Below are positions 44,293 through 54,937 of a stretch of 64,000 bases of DNA, piece by piece. Position 1 is the stretch's first letter. Every line of letters begins with the position of its first letter. Source of the DNA: Benincasa hispida (lineage: Eukaryota > Streptophyta > Magnoliopsida > Cucurbitales > Cucurbitaceae); assembly GCF_009727055.1 (NCBI RefSeq), contig NC_052357.1, positions 8,565,742 to 8,629,741 of the forward strand, given 5' to 3'. The translations under genes were made by a program, and so were the position numbers. The notes under the pieces are model-generated. The model made no database searches, was not told where the DNA came from, and was given only the letters and a program-made list of their open reading frames with translations.

Positions 44293-45805
44293 TGATAAAT
44301 TGTAGAAATACAAGTTATTGTCTCTCGAAAGTTGTAACAATCAAGATTCTTAATGATAAAATCTCATCTATCTAAAAGAAAAACGCATGGAATTCTTCAA
44401 ACATTACTAGTCTTTACAAAAACATTCTTTTTGATAAAATTGCGTCAGTAACGCATCTCATCGCAGGATTTCAATAAAATTCACTAAGTATCGCAGGTTC
44501 AACTAACGCAAAGGCATGCGTGTGAAGGATTCCAATGCATAGAAGATATATTGGTTCGTGTTGTTCTTGTCAAATCATCACTTGCAAGTATGAGTATCTG
44601 AATGTCGACACCTAAAAAGCAAATGAAATGGCAGGCGACTAACTAAGGCATGGAAATTAATGTTGTCATATCACAAGTTGCTGAGGAAAAAGGCCTATAA
44701 ATAGAAGATTTGCAATCGGAGAAAGCAACATAACATAGAAAGAGCATCTTAGAGCTTAGATTATAGTAGTTTTGCTGCTACAAGAAGAACACAGGAGGAA
44801 AAGAATCATTGCCATTGTTGATCAAGGAGAATTGAAGAGAACTAAGCTCGAGAGAGAACTTTTCTTCATTTATTTAATAAGTTAGTTGTACACACATTAA
44901 GATCAAGCCAAAGAGGACAAGAAATTGAACTCTGCAGCTTGATTCTTTTCTTTTTACTTTACTTCCATTCATCATATCATGTGATTAAGTGTTGCTATTG
45001 TAAAGACAATTTACTTCTTCATAAAATTGTGCATTTGATCCATTCACATTTTCCTCTGCTTACAATCTACTGTATTAAATGCATTTGTGACTTTGTGCAT
45101 GCTAAAATTCTAAAGCTTTAATCATTTTGATCATCTGGTTGAAGTTATCTCAATTAAAACCATTCGAGAGAATATTATAGCTAAAAGCGCATCAAATCAG
45201 AACACACGGTAGCTTTAGAGATAAAAATATTTGTGGTTCACTGCTTTCTATAATCAACACATGCACCTTAGAGATAGAAACATGTGGCATTCGCAATGAG
45301 AAATGTTGAATAATTAGATAAACAGAAACCCAACGCATTGACAAACATTTGATTGTAAACAAGCATCTTTCATCTTCATCCCTACCCACACTCTTTTGTG
45401 TTCATCTTACTTGGATCAACGCATTCACCTATCACTTAGCACTATTCTTTCATTGAACCCTTATTTCACTTGAACTCTTGTTTCTTCTTGTACGCATCAG
45501 TAAAGTAGTATAGAGAAAACTTTTCCAGCATTTATTTAGAACCCTTCTACATCTGTTGCAATGCAAGGCCTGCATTAGTCTAACCTAAATTCCTGTGTTC
45601 GACCCTAGACTTACCAGGATTCTGAATTAGATTTATATTTGGATATAATTTAGGAAAAGATTGTACGCATTAGCAAGAGAGTGTAACGCATCACCCAATC
45701 TTCTCACCTAGAGAAGTCATTTACCATTCATCTTCATTTACATCAATTTTATCTTCCATCTCCACTTATAATACACTCCCAGCGTACATCACAAAATCAC
45801 GAACA
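44293..45805 (+). mobile_element. S4: solo gypsy LTR
   Basis: The 1,513-base LTR begins TGATAAATTGTAGAAATACA and ends AATCACGAACA, matching the T6 LTR. Flanks ATTTT (44288-44292) and ATTTC (45806-45810) are a target duplication with one mismatch. No internal sequence remains. Confidence 0.82.
44696..44703 (+). promoter_or_regulatory. TATA box of S4 LTR
   Basis: TATAAATA followed by GAAGATTT is equivalent to 6517-6524 in T6. Confidence 0.55.
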
Positions 45806-46135
45806 ATTTCTTACATGATAAAAGTGATTTTATTAATGTTAAATTCCTATAAAGAACGACTATAAAATACTATGAACTAATTAAAAAATGAGGAATTCAA
45901 CGTTTCAACGGAACTTACCTACTTTTGTAACAACAAAGGTGTTATTTCTCAAAAGTGCTTTTGCATAAAAGTTTTTTTTTTTTTTATTTCTTATATGACA
46001 AAAGTGATTTTATTAATGTTAAATTAATATAAAGAACGAATATAAAATACTATAAACTAATAAAAAAATTTCAATGTTTTGACGGAACTTACATACTTTT
46101 GATTTTTGTCTCAACAAAAGTGTTTTTATTGACAA
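45806..46135. repeat. 180-base tandem duplication
   Basis: ATTTCTTA(C/T)ATGA(T/C)AAAAG begins units at 45806 and 45986. Both contain TATAAAGAACGA and CGGAACTTAC(C/A)TACTTTTG. S4 inserted exactly at the left end of the first unit. Confidence 0.8.
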
Positions 46136-46310
46136 CTTTGTGCATCAACTTAGATATAAATATCTATTTGCGTTTTATATATATTTTTAAATTAATAGTT
46201 TTTAAACTTTAAATTAAGGTTTTATTGATGGTTTTATATCATGAGCAATAACAAAACAAAAAACTCGCGTGTCAACAAAGTTTAAATTTGTTGCAGTCAT
46301 AATTTAAAAC

Positions 46311-46545
46311 AATGATTGTTGGAGTTGGTGGAGTGGACACTGTCGCAGGTTGTCATAGTTGGCCATCAATAGTGATGTTTGGATGTTGCCGGAGTTGGCC
46401 ACAAGCGGTGGTTATCAGAGTTGGCTATCAGAGGTGGTCACTGGAGTTGGTCGTTAGAGGTGGTCATGGAAGTTGGTTGTCGGAGTTGGGCAACGAGGCA
46501 TCAATGGTGATGAAGGCTGAGTGCAGTGTTGGTTGACATGGTATA
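46311..46545. repeat. GGAGTTGGT-rich degenerate minisatellite
   Basis: Words such as GGAGTTGGTC, GGAGTTGGCC and GAGGTGGTCA recur every 12-24 bases. A 74-codon open frame here is an effect of the repeat. Confidence 0.65.
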
Positions 46546-46580
46546 AAATATGGTGACATACAAAGTTGACCTCCCAAACA

Positions 46581-46607
46581 ATGAGTTGAGTCCATATCTC
46601 AACTCAT
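46581..46607. repeat. Perfect 10-base inverted repeat
   Basis: ATGAGTTGAG and CTCAACTCAT are separated by TCCATAT. It could be a remnant of a small inverted-repeat transposon, but no matching terminal pair or target duplication was found. Confidence 0.6.
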
Positions 46608-48320
46608 CTCATCTCATCTTCTGACTTCAAACACCCCCTAAGTGAGAAACCAACATGATTTTCTCTTCATTTTATCAATGTAAACGAATGACTTCCAATT
46701 TTCAAGCCACACTCAATAGATCCATATTAAATTATGACCTACAAAAGTTATAGACCAAAACAAGTTAGTAAATTAATTTTATTTAATTCTAAATATAATA
46801 GCTATGTCCTTTTTAATTTTTATCACATGGATGAGAGAGAGGAGATATTTTTTAAAAATTATTTGTCAAACTTTAAAATGTCATATCATTATTTAAAATA
46901 ATAAAAAAATTACTTCAAGATCTTTATATTTATTTTTTAAAATTATAGGACTAAAAAGATATTTTTTATAAATCGAGAGATTAAACATATCTATTCTTTA
47001 AAATTCGAAGATTAAAAAAACCGTTTTTCCTAAAAACAAAAAAATTGAGAGTAGAAATATATGAATGATGAATTAGTATTAAAATTGAAGTTTAGAATAA
47101 AAGAAAAAGAGTTATGAAAATTTTACTAATATTATTATAATTGTATTGAGAAAAGTGTGGATTAGTTTGATTCGTTCATGTTTAATTGGTCTAAGAGTTG
47201 ACTGAAAGAATGTCAGCGTCAATCCTGTTGGCAACATTAGAAGTTATAAATGTTAAATGTCAATCTCAATAAAGACATTCCTTAATTACATATGCAAATC
47301 AATGATTATTCTTGAAAAAAATTATTCAAAAATCTTTTAAAAGTTATTCAAAATGAATAAAAAAAAATCCTATAATTAGTAGATGATATTTTAATCAATA
47401 TTTTTAATGCATTTTTATTAAACCATTTGAATTATTTGTTTTAAACTTTTAAAGAACTGTTTGAGATAAAGAATTGATTATAATAGTTTGTGGTTATATA
47501 TATTATAGTTTATGCAGTTATAAAGTATCTGAAGTTAGATAATTTATGTTTGGAATACAAAGTATTTTAATTTGAAATTAAAAAAAGTTTATGTTTGAAG
47601 AGCGAAAAATTTTATTAAAAATAAAATGTCTTATTTGTTTTGATCCTATATGCCAAACAAATGTCATTTAGTCCTAAATTTAATTTACTAGATTTAAAAA
47701 TTCACACAACCAATCTTGCTCATCTAATTCTCTTGCATCACTTTTTAACCAACAACAATTGTCATTTTATCTGATTTTTCTTTCATTTAACAATAATATA
47801 TTAAAGATGATCGAAATTCAGTTTGGTAGCAACATTTGAGGCTCTTTTTTTAAGATTGGAAAAAATTAAAATAAATAAATTACTTAATTTTAATAAATTT
47901 CATCTTATGAACGTGCCTCTATTTTTCCTTTTTTTTTTTTTTTGAAGCCTTCAATGATATCTATAACCACACCGTAATTAAAATTTGCCCTTCCTATATT
48001 TAAAATATCAATAAATCGTACTATAGCCTACAAAATGGTCGCAATTTGTTGCACATAGGATTTTTTTTTTTTTTTTTGGTTCAAAATTGAAGTAATTTAC
48101 ACATTACCCAAATTTTAGATTTCCATGTGTGTGATTATTTTATTTGATAAAATGAAGATTGGATACAACCAATACAAATAGTTCAAAGGGAAGCTGAAAG
48201 TTGAAACCAAAAAAAAGTTGAAGTCGATCGGTAGAATTTCTTTTACCTTGGCATGACAGGTCAATGTATATTAAAGTGAATCAGAAACAAAAGTACATAC
48301 CTAAAATGCAGTGCAAATCC

Positions 48321-48770
48321 CTATATACAGTAATATGAGGCACGGTGATCATTTTCTGTTTTCTTTAAATCATATGTCTCCTTCTTCCTGCGCATGATAA
48401 TCTTCATGCTATTCAATGTACGTTTATAAAAGAGAGAAGACCAGTTGTAATGTACAAAGACTTCAAGGTCATCGACAATCCCAAATATATTCACATCGAA
48501 TTGGGTTTTCTTGTCTCTTCTAATCATCACCGTTTCGATGGATAGTGCTAATACAACCTTGACAACATCTTCGTCATTAGTAAAATTGAACTTCTCGAAT
48601 GCATTCTTCACATCCTTGCAAGAACTATCCTTTTCATTTGGGTCATTCGGTATGAGAATGAGTTCTTGTAGCCTTTCACTGCTTGTTTCTCTTTCTACTA
48701 TTTCCTTGGTCGGCCACAACCTAGTTATCAAGTTTAAATCGTCTTGGGAGAATGTTACCTTTTTTTCCTA
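48321..48770 (-). pseudogene. DUF1985-like fragment (Ulp1-protease-associated transposon domain)
   Basis: The minus-strand frame from about 48770 reads VTFSQDDLNLITRLWPTKE, FNFTNDEDVVKVVLALSIET, VMIRRDKKTQFDVNIFGIVD and DLEVFVHYNWSSLFYKRTLN. The pattern (D)VVK-x-LAL, then a DKK segment, VDDLE-x-F, and YNW-x2-L-x-KRTL-x-S is that of DUF1985, found mostly in Ulp1-like proteins carried by plant Mutator-like elements. The peptidase domain itself is not in the window. Assignment is from memory of the family and is moderately sure. Confidence 0.55.
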
Positions 48771-49012
48771 GAATGTTGAATGATATAATGTCTGGTTTCG
48801 CATCCGTTATCCCCCTTAACAGAAAGTGGTGCAAAAGTTGTCCATTAAAAACAAGATCTATATCCAACAGTGGACAAAAGGCAGATTTTCTATACAACCT
48901 TATCTGCTCTTCTGTCTACTTATTCTCAATCACATAGGCAGTTTTGTGGACTTGGCAAGAGGCTGTAGTAGAAAAATATTTCTCAACAGGGATGTCCATC
49001 ATACCAATCTGG
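48771..49012. other. Spacer between the DUF1985 fragment and the minisatellite
   Basis: No supported coding sequence is seen. It may be the upstream intron/exon region of the DUF1985 gene. Confidence 0.4.
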
Positions 49013-49270
49013 CAAGAGTGTACACTACAACAATTAGTAAACAATCACATAACAAAATTAAACAATCGCATAAAAGATATCTCAACGATTGCATAACTAA
49101 TATCTAAACAATCGCGTAACAATTAGCTAAATGATCACATAACAGATAGCTAAACAATCGCATAATAGATAGTTAAACGATCGCACGATATAAACCTAAA
49201 TGATCACACAATAAATATCTAAACAATCACGTAACAGTTAGCTAAATGATTGCATAACAGATAGTTAAAC
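49013..49270. repeat. Minisatellite with CTAAACAATCGCATAAC unit
   Basis: Ten or so units of 22-26 bases follow the pattern (C/T)TAAA(C/T)(A/G)ATC(G/A)CATAACA(G/A)ATAG. The core TAAACGATCG matches half of the palindrome found in T2, although the surrounding sequence is unrelated to T2. Confidence 0.8.
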
Positions 49271-49271
49271 G

Positions 49272-49955
49272 TGTTGGGGTTGATGCCCTAAATCTCATAG
49301 GGTCCTATAGTTTGTAAATGACTTGAACAAACTCATTGTTTATTTATAAAATATTTAATATTTTATTCAAACTCATTGTCTATTTAATAAAATATATGAT
49401 ATTTTATTCCATATTTTAGTCACATTAACTACAAACCAATAAATTAACATCCAAGGTTATCTTGTAACTTAAACATATATATAAGGACATACGGGTGGAT
49501 CATGTTTAAGTGATAACCTAAATGGTCTGTAGTAGATGGATAAGGTTGGGTACCTTATCTTGGTGACACTACGAGTATGACCTATTTTGTAAGTGTTACA
49601 ATTGTTGTAAGTGCTACAAATAATCTGATCTTGATCATTCATGTATAGACATGTGCGTAGGGATATTCTATACAAAGGAGTTTATATAAGACCGGACCAC
49701 AAAATGTTTTGTCTCATTACATAATGTCGTTCATAATAGAGACTTACATTTCACCAGGATGACCATAGGTAACATGACTCGAATCCTGAGTGAGTTATGA
49801 ACTTCTGCTTATGAGGGCGGTTTTTTGATTTGTATGAGTGAGAGTGGCCAGATCACCAACTTAACAAGCCTACCATTTACAACTCTCCCCAATACATTTA
49901 ATAGTGAACAAGGACTTACTTGATTTCCTTACCTTATATTCAAAATTATTGTTTA
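49272..49955 (+). repeat. Partial LTR of the T2 copia family
   Basis: This starts TGTTGGGGTTGATGCCC and shares AGTGATAACCTAAATGGTC, GACCATAGGTAACATGACTC-type and GAGAGTGGCCAGAT words with the T2 and T8 LTRs. The 3' part is missing. It separates the DUF1985 fragment from the probable transposase N-terminus. Confidence 0.75.
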
Positions 49956-50220
49956 TGGACAGAGTAGATAATCTTATTCACTTTTACTGGAAAAAAAAAA
50001 AAAAAAAGTTGACCAACTTCAACATCTGTCCCAAATAAAGAGGGACCAGGCATAATCAAATTTTCTCTATGACATGAAGACATGGATTGTTGAACCACTG
50101 AAGCCACTGCAAGTCCACACACCTCTGTAGGACCAAAATCCATAGAATCCAATCCTATTGATCTCTCATTACCAGCTACAAAAGAATCACCCTCTTCTGG
50201 AGGACCACAATCAATTAAAT
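49956..50220 (-). pseudogene. Continuation of probable MULE N-terminal protein
   Basis: The minus-strand frame (DCGPPEEGDSFVAGNERSIG, SMDFGPTEVCGLAVASVVQQ) follows the acidic linker at 50221-50454, broken by a stop at the junction. The function is not identifiable by itself. Confidence 0.35.
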
Positions 50221-50709
50221 TCAATCATGTTGATCTCTCATTACCAAACACTGGTTGGTTACCTGAGTTTCTCTTTCCAAGTCCCATGGATTAGTGCAAT
50301 CATTGTCTATTGATAATGTTGATGGTTGAGTATTCATAGACAACGGAATATCATCCTCTTCTTGATTAAACTCATATGATTCACTGTATTGTCTATCTAC
50401 ACCTATATCATCGTAACTCATATTAAAATTTTCTTCATGGTTCAATTTTAGCATTGCAAATAGCTAAACTCTACAAAGATCTTCCCAGAAAAGAAGGAAG
50501 TGAACTTCACTATCGTTATGTATGTATTGTGGAGGGGCTTCATAGTCAAACTCATATTTAACTCTTATGGTAACATTAAACTCTAAAGAACTTACATTTG
50601 TAACCTTGTAAATGTGAGTTTTAAGTTCTTCATACTTCAATATAATAGGCACAATGATTCCTGCCAACTTGCCTCCAATATTACAAACTTTAGTTCTCAT
50701 CCCAATCAC
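50221..50709 (-). pseudogene. Probable Mutator-like transposase N-terminal region
   Basis: The first frame (50464-50709) reads GGKLAGIIVPIILKYEELKT, VTNVSSLEFNVTIRVKYEFD and APPQYIHNDSEVHFLLFWED. This resembles the PB1-like N-terminal domain that precedes the MURA transposase in many plant MULEs. The next frame (50221-50454) is an acidic, serine-rich linker (SYDDIGVDRQYSESYEFNQE). No catalytic MURA domain is present. Together with the DUF1985 fragment on the same strand 1.5 kb away it suggests one decayed Ulp1-carrying MULE. Confidence 0.45.
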
Positions 50710-51871
50710 CTCTGTATCGAATGAGTAGACACTTTTCTGTCATCCTACAAAGAAAAAAAACATTTGTCATTAAGTTGTACAAGCAGATGAATATCAGTCC
50801 AATACACAATTTCAATTCCGCTTTCGATCTCTCTCACTTTTGATCCCTTTCACACTCTCTTGCTCTTTCTCTCAAAATCCTAAATCCTTGATAATGATCT
50901 TTTGCTTTCACTTTCTCCCTAGTTTTACTTTCTACCTTTGATCTCGCTCTCACTCTCCCAATCCTTTTCATTATGTTGTTTTCATGCTTTTTTTTAGGAA
51001 TGACTCAACCCTAACAAACATCTAAAAAATGAAACCACATTCTGGAAAAAACATGTTCTATTCTGAAAAATCTCATTATGGAAAACCTCAACTTTGTTCA
51101 ACAAAACACCATTGAAATAAACTCCATCGAAGAAGTAATTGCAATCGAAATGAAGTTTAGATTTTAAAGAATTCACCATTGTATGTTTAGGGTATTAAGG
51201 ATTTGAGGCTTTAGACAGATGATTTCGTGAAAATTGTCAAATCATTGGTACAATGACAAGCCATCACATTACGAAGGAAAAGTGAGAGCGAGAGAAGATA
51301 AAGCGAGAGCAAAACCAATATCGTGAGGGGAAAATTCCTGTAATCTGGTATGGCAATGACATCAGAAGAGAGTCATTTGTGTTGGAAAAAAAATTAGCTA
51401 TGATACCATAGTTGAAATAATCAAAGTAGCTTTGATACTACTATTAAGAAAATGAAATTGATATGGAGAAAAAAGAAATTGTTAAACAAAAAGAACAAAA
51501 AAGAAAATGAGAGTGAAATTCAATCTTTTGATTCAAGTAAAAAAAATATTGGTGATGCACAAAATGTGATACTCAAAATTATGATACATCAAATGGTGTA
51601 TAAGAAATGTGATACAATAAATGTGATACTCAAAATGATGATAGACCAAATTGTGATACTTATTTTACATGAGACATCACCCTTTTTAAGGAACAAAGGG
51701 TAAAGTTAATAACTTTCAAATTAAAGGCATATTAAAAGCATAAACTTAATAACTTAAAATTAAAAACTTAAAAAACAAAAAATTGAAAAATAAATCAAAC
51801 AATAAAGTAAATAACTTCAAGCAGGTTTTTTTTTTGTCAAACCCAACTTTTAGTGTGGATATATAAACTAT
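50710..51871. other. Low-complexity spacer
   Basis: TC-rich stretches (50860-50970, repeated CTCTCAC and CTTTC words) and an A-rich block with GTGATACTCAAAA repeated at about 51560-51650 are present. Short open frames are compositional. No gene is supported. Confidence 0.5.
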
Positions 51872-52830
51872 TTATATGCAGTTTTTGTGAGAACACCGAT
51901 GAGAGACGTTGAATGATTTTTCCTTCTTTCTCTTTCTCTCTCTACTTTTGTCAATAAATAAAATCTTGACTTTGATGTGCCTTGTTCTACCATTTTGTAT
52001 CAAATTGAAGACGGTAGCAACCAAATCAAGTTTTTCTTTTAGATAAGGTAGATTATGCATCTTTCCTTCTTGAAAACTACTACAAATATGATCAATAAAG
52101 GTAAATTTTAAAATATTATCAACCATATTAGAAGAAGGCAAAATTTTCAAAGTTTTATTGTCGTTGTGTCCAAAGCAATGATGCCACATTTTGCTTTCTT
52201 CTACTTTGGCATTAAAAACATGATGACACAGTGAATCACCACATAAAGCAAATGCATTTTCAACCATTTTGACCCTTGCAATCACTCCTTGAGGGTCATA
52301 ATGACATAAACTTGATCTTTGAAAAACAAATAAAATTTATTATGCAATAATTGAGAAATACTAATCAAGTTTTGAGATAACTTTGGAACATATAAAACAT
52401 TAGATAACTTATGTTCACATTGCTTAATATACATGAAAACAGTATCTTTGCCTTCAGCTAGCACTGTCTCGCCATGTCCAAGAACCACCTTAGAATGTAT
52501 GTATCTATCAATCTAGCTAAAAAGATTTACATCTTTAACCATATGTGAAGTGCATCCGCTATCAATAAGCCACGAGGTTGACACTTTGTCATCAAAGTGA
52601 GACACCATAAACAAAAAAAATTGTTTCTTCATTGTCATCTACACAATTAGCTTGTTGTTGAGAATTTTGGATTTGGTTTTGTTTACTATAACAAAACTTC
52701 TCTGTATGACCATCCTTGTTGAAATAATCATAATGGTAACTTGCTTGGTTTTTAACCAACAATTTTTTTTAGCATGGTTAGTCTTTTTACAAAAACAACA
52801 AAGGTGAAATTTATCTTTTCCTGATGTTCA
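51872..52830 (-). mobile_element. T9: Ty1/copia fragment (zinc knuckle, protease, pre-integrase)
   Basis: On the minus strand, from right to left, are the zinc knuckle CCFCKKTNHAKKNC, a second decayed knuckle (HYDYFNKDGHTEKFCY, frameshifted), the protease STSWLIDSGCTSHMVKDVNL with an intact DSG motif, VLYVPKLSQNLISISQLL, and the pre-integrase MWHHCFGHNDNKTLKIL with a C-SSFQEGKMHNLP remnant. No integrase core, RT or LTR was found. It is cut on the right by T8. Confidence 0.78.
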
Positions 52831-54363
52831 TATAGTATTGAAATCCCACCTTAGGTTATGCATTGGTCATGCATCATCTCTATATTATAAGTGTTATGAT
52901 ATAGTAGCTTGCATGATTTAAGTTACATAAGAGCATGCTCATGCATCATATAATATACGAGTTATATTTATGCATGCATTAAGTATAGACATGCATCATC
53001 TTTATATTATAAGTGTTATAGTATAAGGGTGTATGAAAGCATGCTTGCTTAGTTCATTACCAAGTATATAAGTATTATATATAGTAATGAATGGACATTG
53101 CATAAAGCATGACACATAGGTTAAATTTATAAGAGTTATAAATACCTAGTTGTGCATGGCAATGTGTATGGGTTTCAGTTATTTCTTTTATAAGTGTTAT
53201 AAGGAAAATTAGAACTAAAATCAATAAGAAAGACATGTATGTGAACTTAGGCTTGAATCATGGTTTTAAAAGAGTTTTAAAACTTGGTAGATATAGACCT
53301 AAGATCACATGAGATTAGCAACCTAAGGTTTAATCTTTTAATCAGTTTAATAGGATTAAATTGACTAATCAAAGATTAAATATGTATCAAATCTATCTAT
53401 AAGGGATCTTTTGTCTAAGACGGCTTTTGTCTACGCTAGGGTACTTAAGCTAACAGAAATGGAACACCCCTAGCAGGGAACCTATCTAGAAAGGTGAATT
53501 AGATAGATTTGATGCATGCATGCAAATTTGAGGACAGTCCGTTAAAGAGTTTAATGGGACTACTTAAACTTGTTAATTTCAAAGACAATAGTTATTTTTT
53601 AGCAAATTAAACTGACTTAGATAAAATCAGTAGCCGGATGGTCTAAGTTAATGAACCTCTAGATAGAACATTCAGTGGGAGGTACTTGGGGTATATGATA
53701 CTTCATTTAAACCTCTACATGTTTCTCCCTTTATGTTCACACTATGAGATCTATCCTTAGCCTCGTGGCACCTGGGAGTGTCCCCCTAAAGGATGGTGTT
53801 TGGGTAGGTCTATATCAAGGTGAATGGAGAGAATGTTCATAGTAAGTGGGAGTAGGACGTGCGACAACATATCCCACGGTCTCTCTCGTTAGGTTGATAA
53901 GTTTTTGTGAATCGCCTCGAGGCACCCTGGGAGTGTCCCCTATAAGATGACAGTTTTGCACGACTCTTTATCTGATCTCTTGTATAGGATAAGATTGCTT
54001 TAGTCTCTTATCCTAATCTACTATTTTTCTATGGTGGTGCATTAGGGCGGGACTCTAGGGCCGAAAATGAGGGGTTACACTTAGTAGAATTGTTAAGGTA
54101 ACAGTTCTGGACCGAAAAATGGTGACTTTTAGGGTCAGTTACAAGAGTTGTTTATGCCTAATGGTTGAGAGTGTCTCATCCCAGTGAAGAGGCATCTGAT
54201 CACCCCACCAGTGACGTTTGTCCTGCCTCGCTGGGGCATCATTGTGAAATAGAAGTCTTTTCACTTAAGGTACTTGGAAAGTATTTTGTTAAAACTAAAA
54301 TTGGTGTTAAAATGTGGTATTGCATAGACTCGTTAAGTTTGTTCGTTTTTTTAGCAACGTAAA
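52826..54363 (+). other. T8 leader region
   Basis: This is homologous to the T2 leader in reverse orientation (32855-33290 and 28860-30021) but without the S3 insertion. CCTGGGAGTGTCCCC occurs twice, at about 53775 and 53930, each after a CCTCG(T/A)GGCACC word, a direct repeat of about 165 bases. No gene is seen. Confidence 0.65.
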
Positions 54364-54817
54364 TATGGCTATAGCCACATTAGCTCTTTTAAGTGCCAAT
54401 AAATTAACTGGCGAGAACTACGATACTTGGAAACACACGATCACAACCATTTTAATCATCGATGACCTGAGATTCGTCCTTACGGAGGAGTATCCTCCTA
54501 TTCCACCTCAGAACGCCACTCGAAATGTTTGGTAGGCTTATGAGCATTGAACACGGGCGAATAAGAATGTCCGAGCTTACATCTTGGCCAATCTTAATGA
54601 TGTTTTGGCCAAGAAGCATAAGCCTATGGTCTCAGCGCATGAGATCATGGAGTCTCTATGAGGGATATTCAGACAATCGTCTGGACAGCTCAAGCACAAA
54701 CTCTCCAAATGCATCTTCAACTCCAAAATGGAGGAAGCCACCTATGTTCGTGAACATGTGCTAAATATGATGGTCCACTTCAATGTGACGGAGATGAATA
54801 GGTCACGCATTGATAAG
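54364..54817 (+). pseudogene. T8 gag N-terminal part (UBN2-type)
   Basis: The frame starts MAIATLALLSANKLTGENYD and continues TWKHTITTILIIDDLRFVLT, EEYPPIPPQNATRNVW, then after a TAG (tryptophan/arginine region) NVRAYILANLNDVLAKKHKP, EIMESL and SKMEEATYVREHVLNMMVHF. The copia capsid pattern is clear. It is the gag type that T2 has lost. It ends where LTR sequence begins. Confidence 0.82.
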
Positions 54818-54937
54818 GGCAGATGATGCCTTAAACTCTTGTTGGGTACTATGAAATTGGATGTTTTAATTGCTTTACCCCAAACTAATAAACTAAGATC
54901 CCTGGTTGTCGTTTGTAACTTAAGCATATATGTGGAG

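Larger units (their letters stand above)
46136..48320. other. AT-rich intergenic spacer
   Basis: This contains the repeat at 46311-46545, the inverted repeat at 46581-46607, and T/A runs near 47930 and 48060. No coding sequence or recognisable transposon protein is seen on either strand. Confidence 0.55.

Noticed and set aside
46312..46536. 74-codon plus-strand frame rich in V, G and W
   Set aside because: It is the translation of a GGAGTTGGT minisatellite; no domain and no codon bias are visible.
49013..49270. Regularly spaced repeats that resemble a CRISPR array
   Set aside because: Units are degenerate and contiguous without unique spacers, and the context is a plant nuclear genome.
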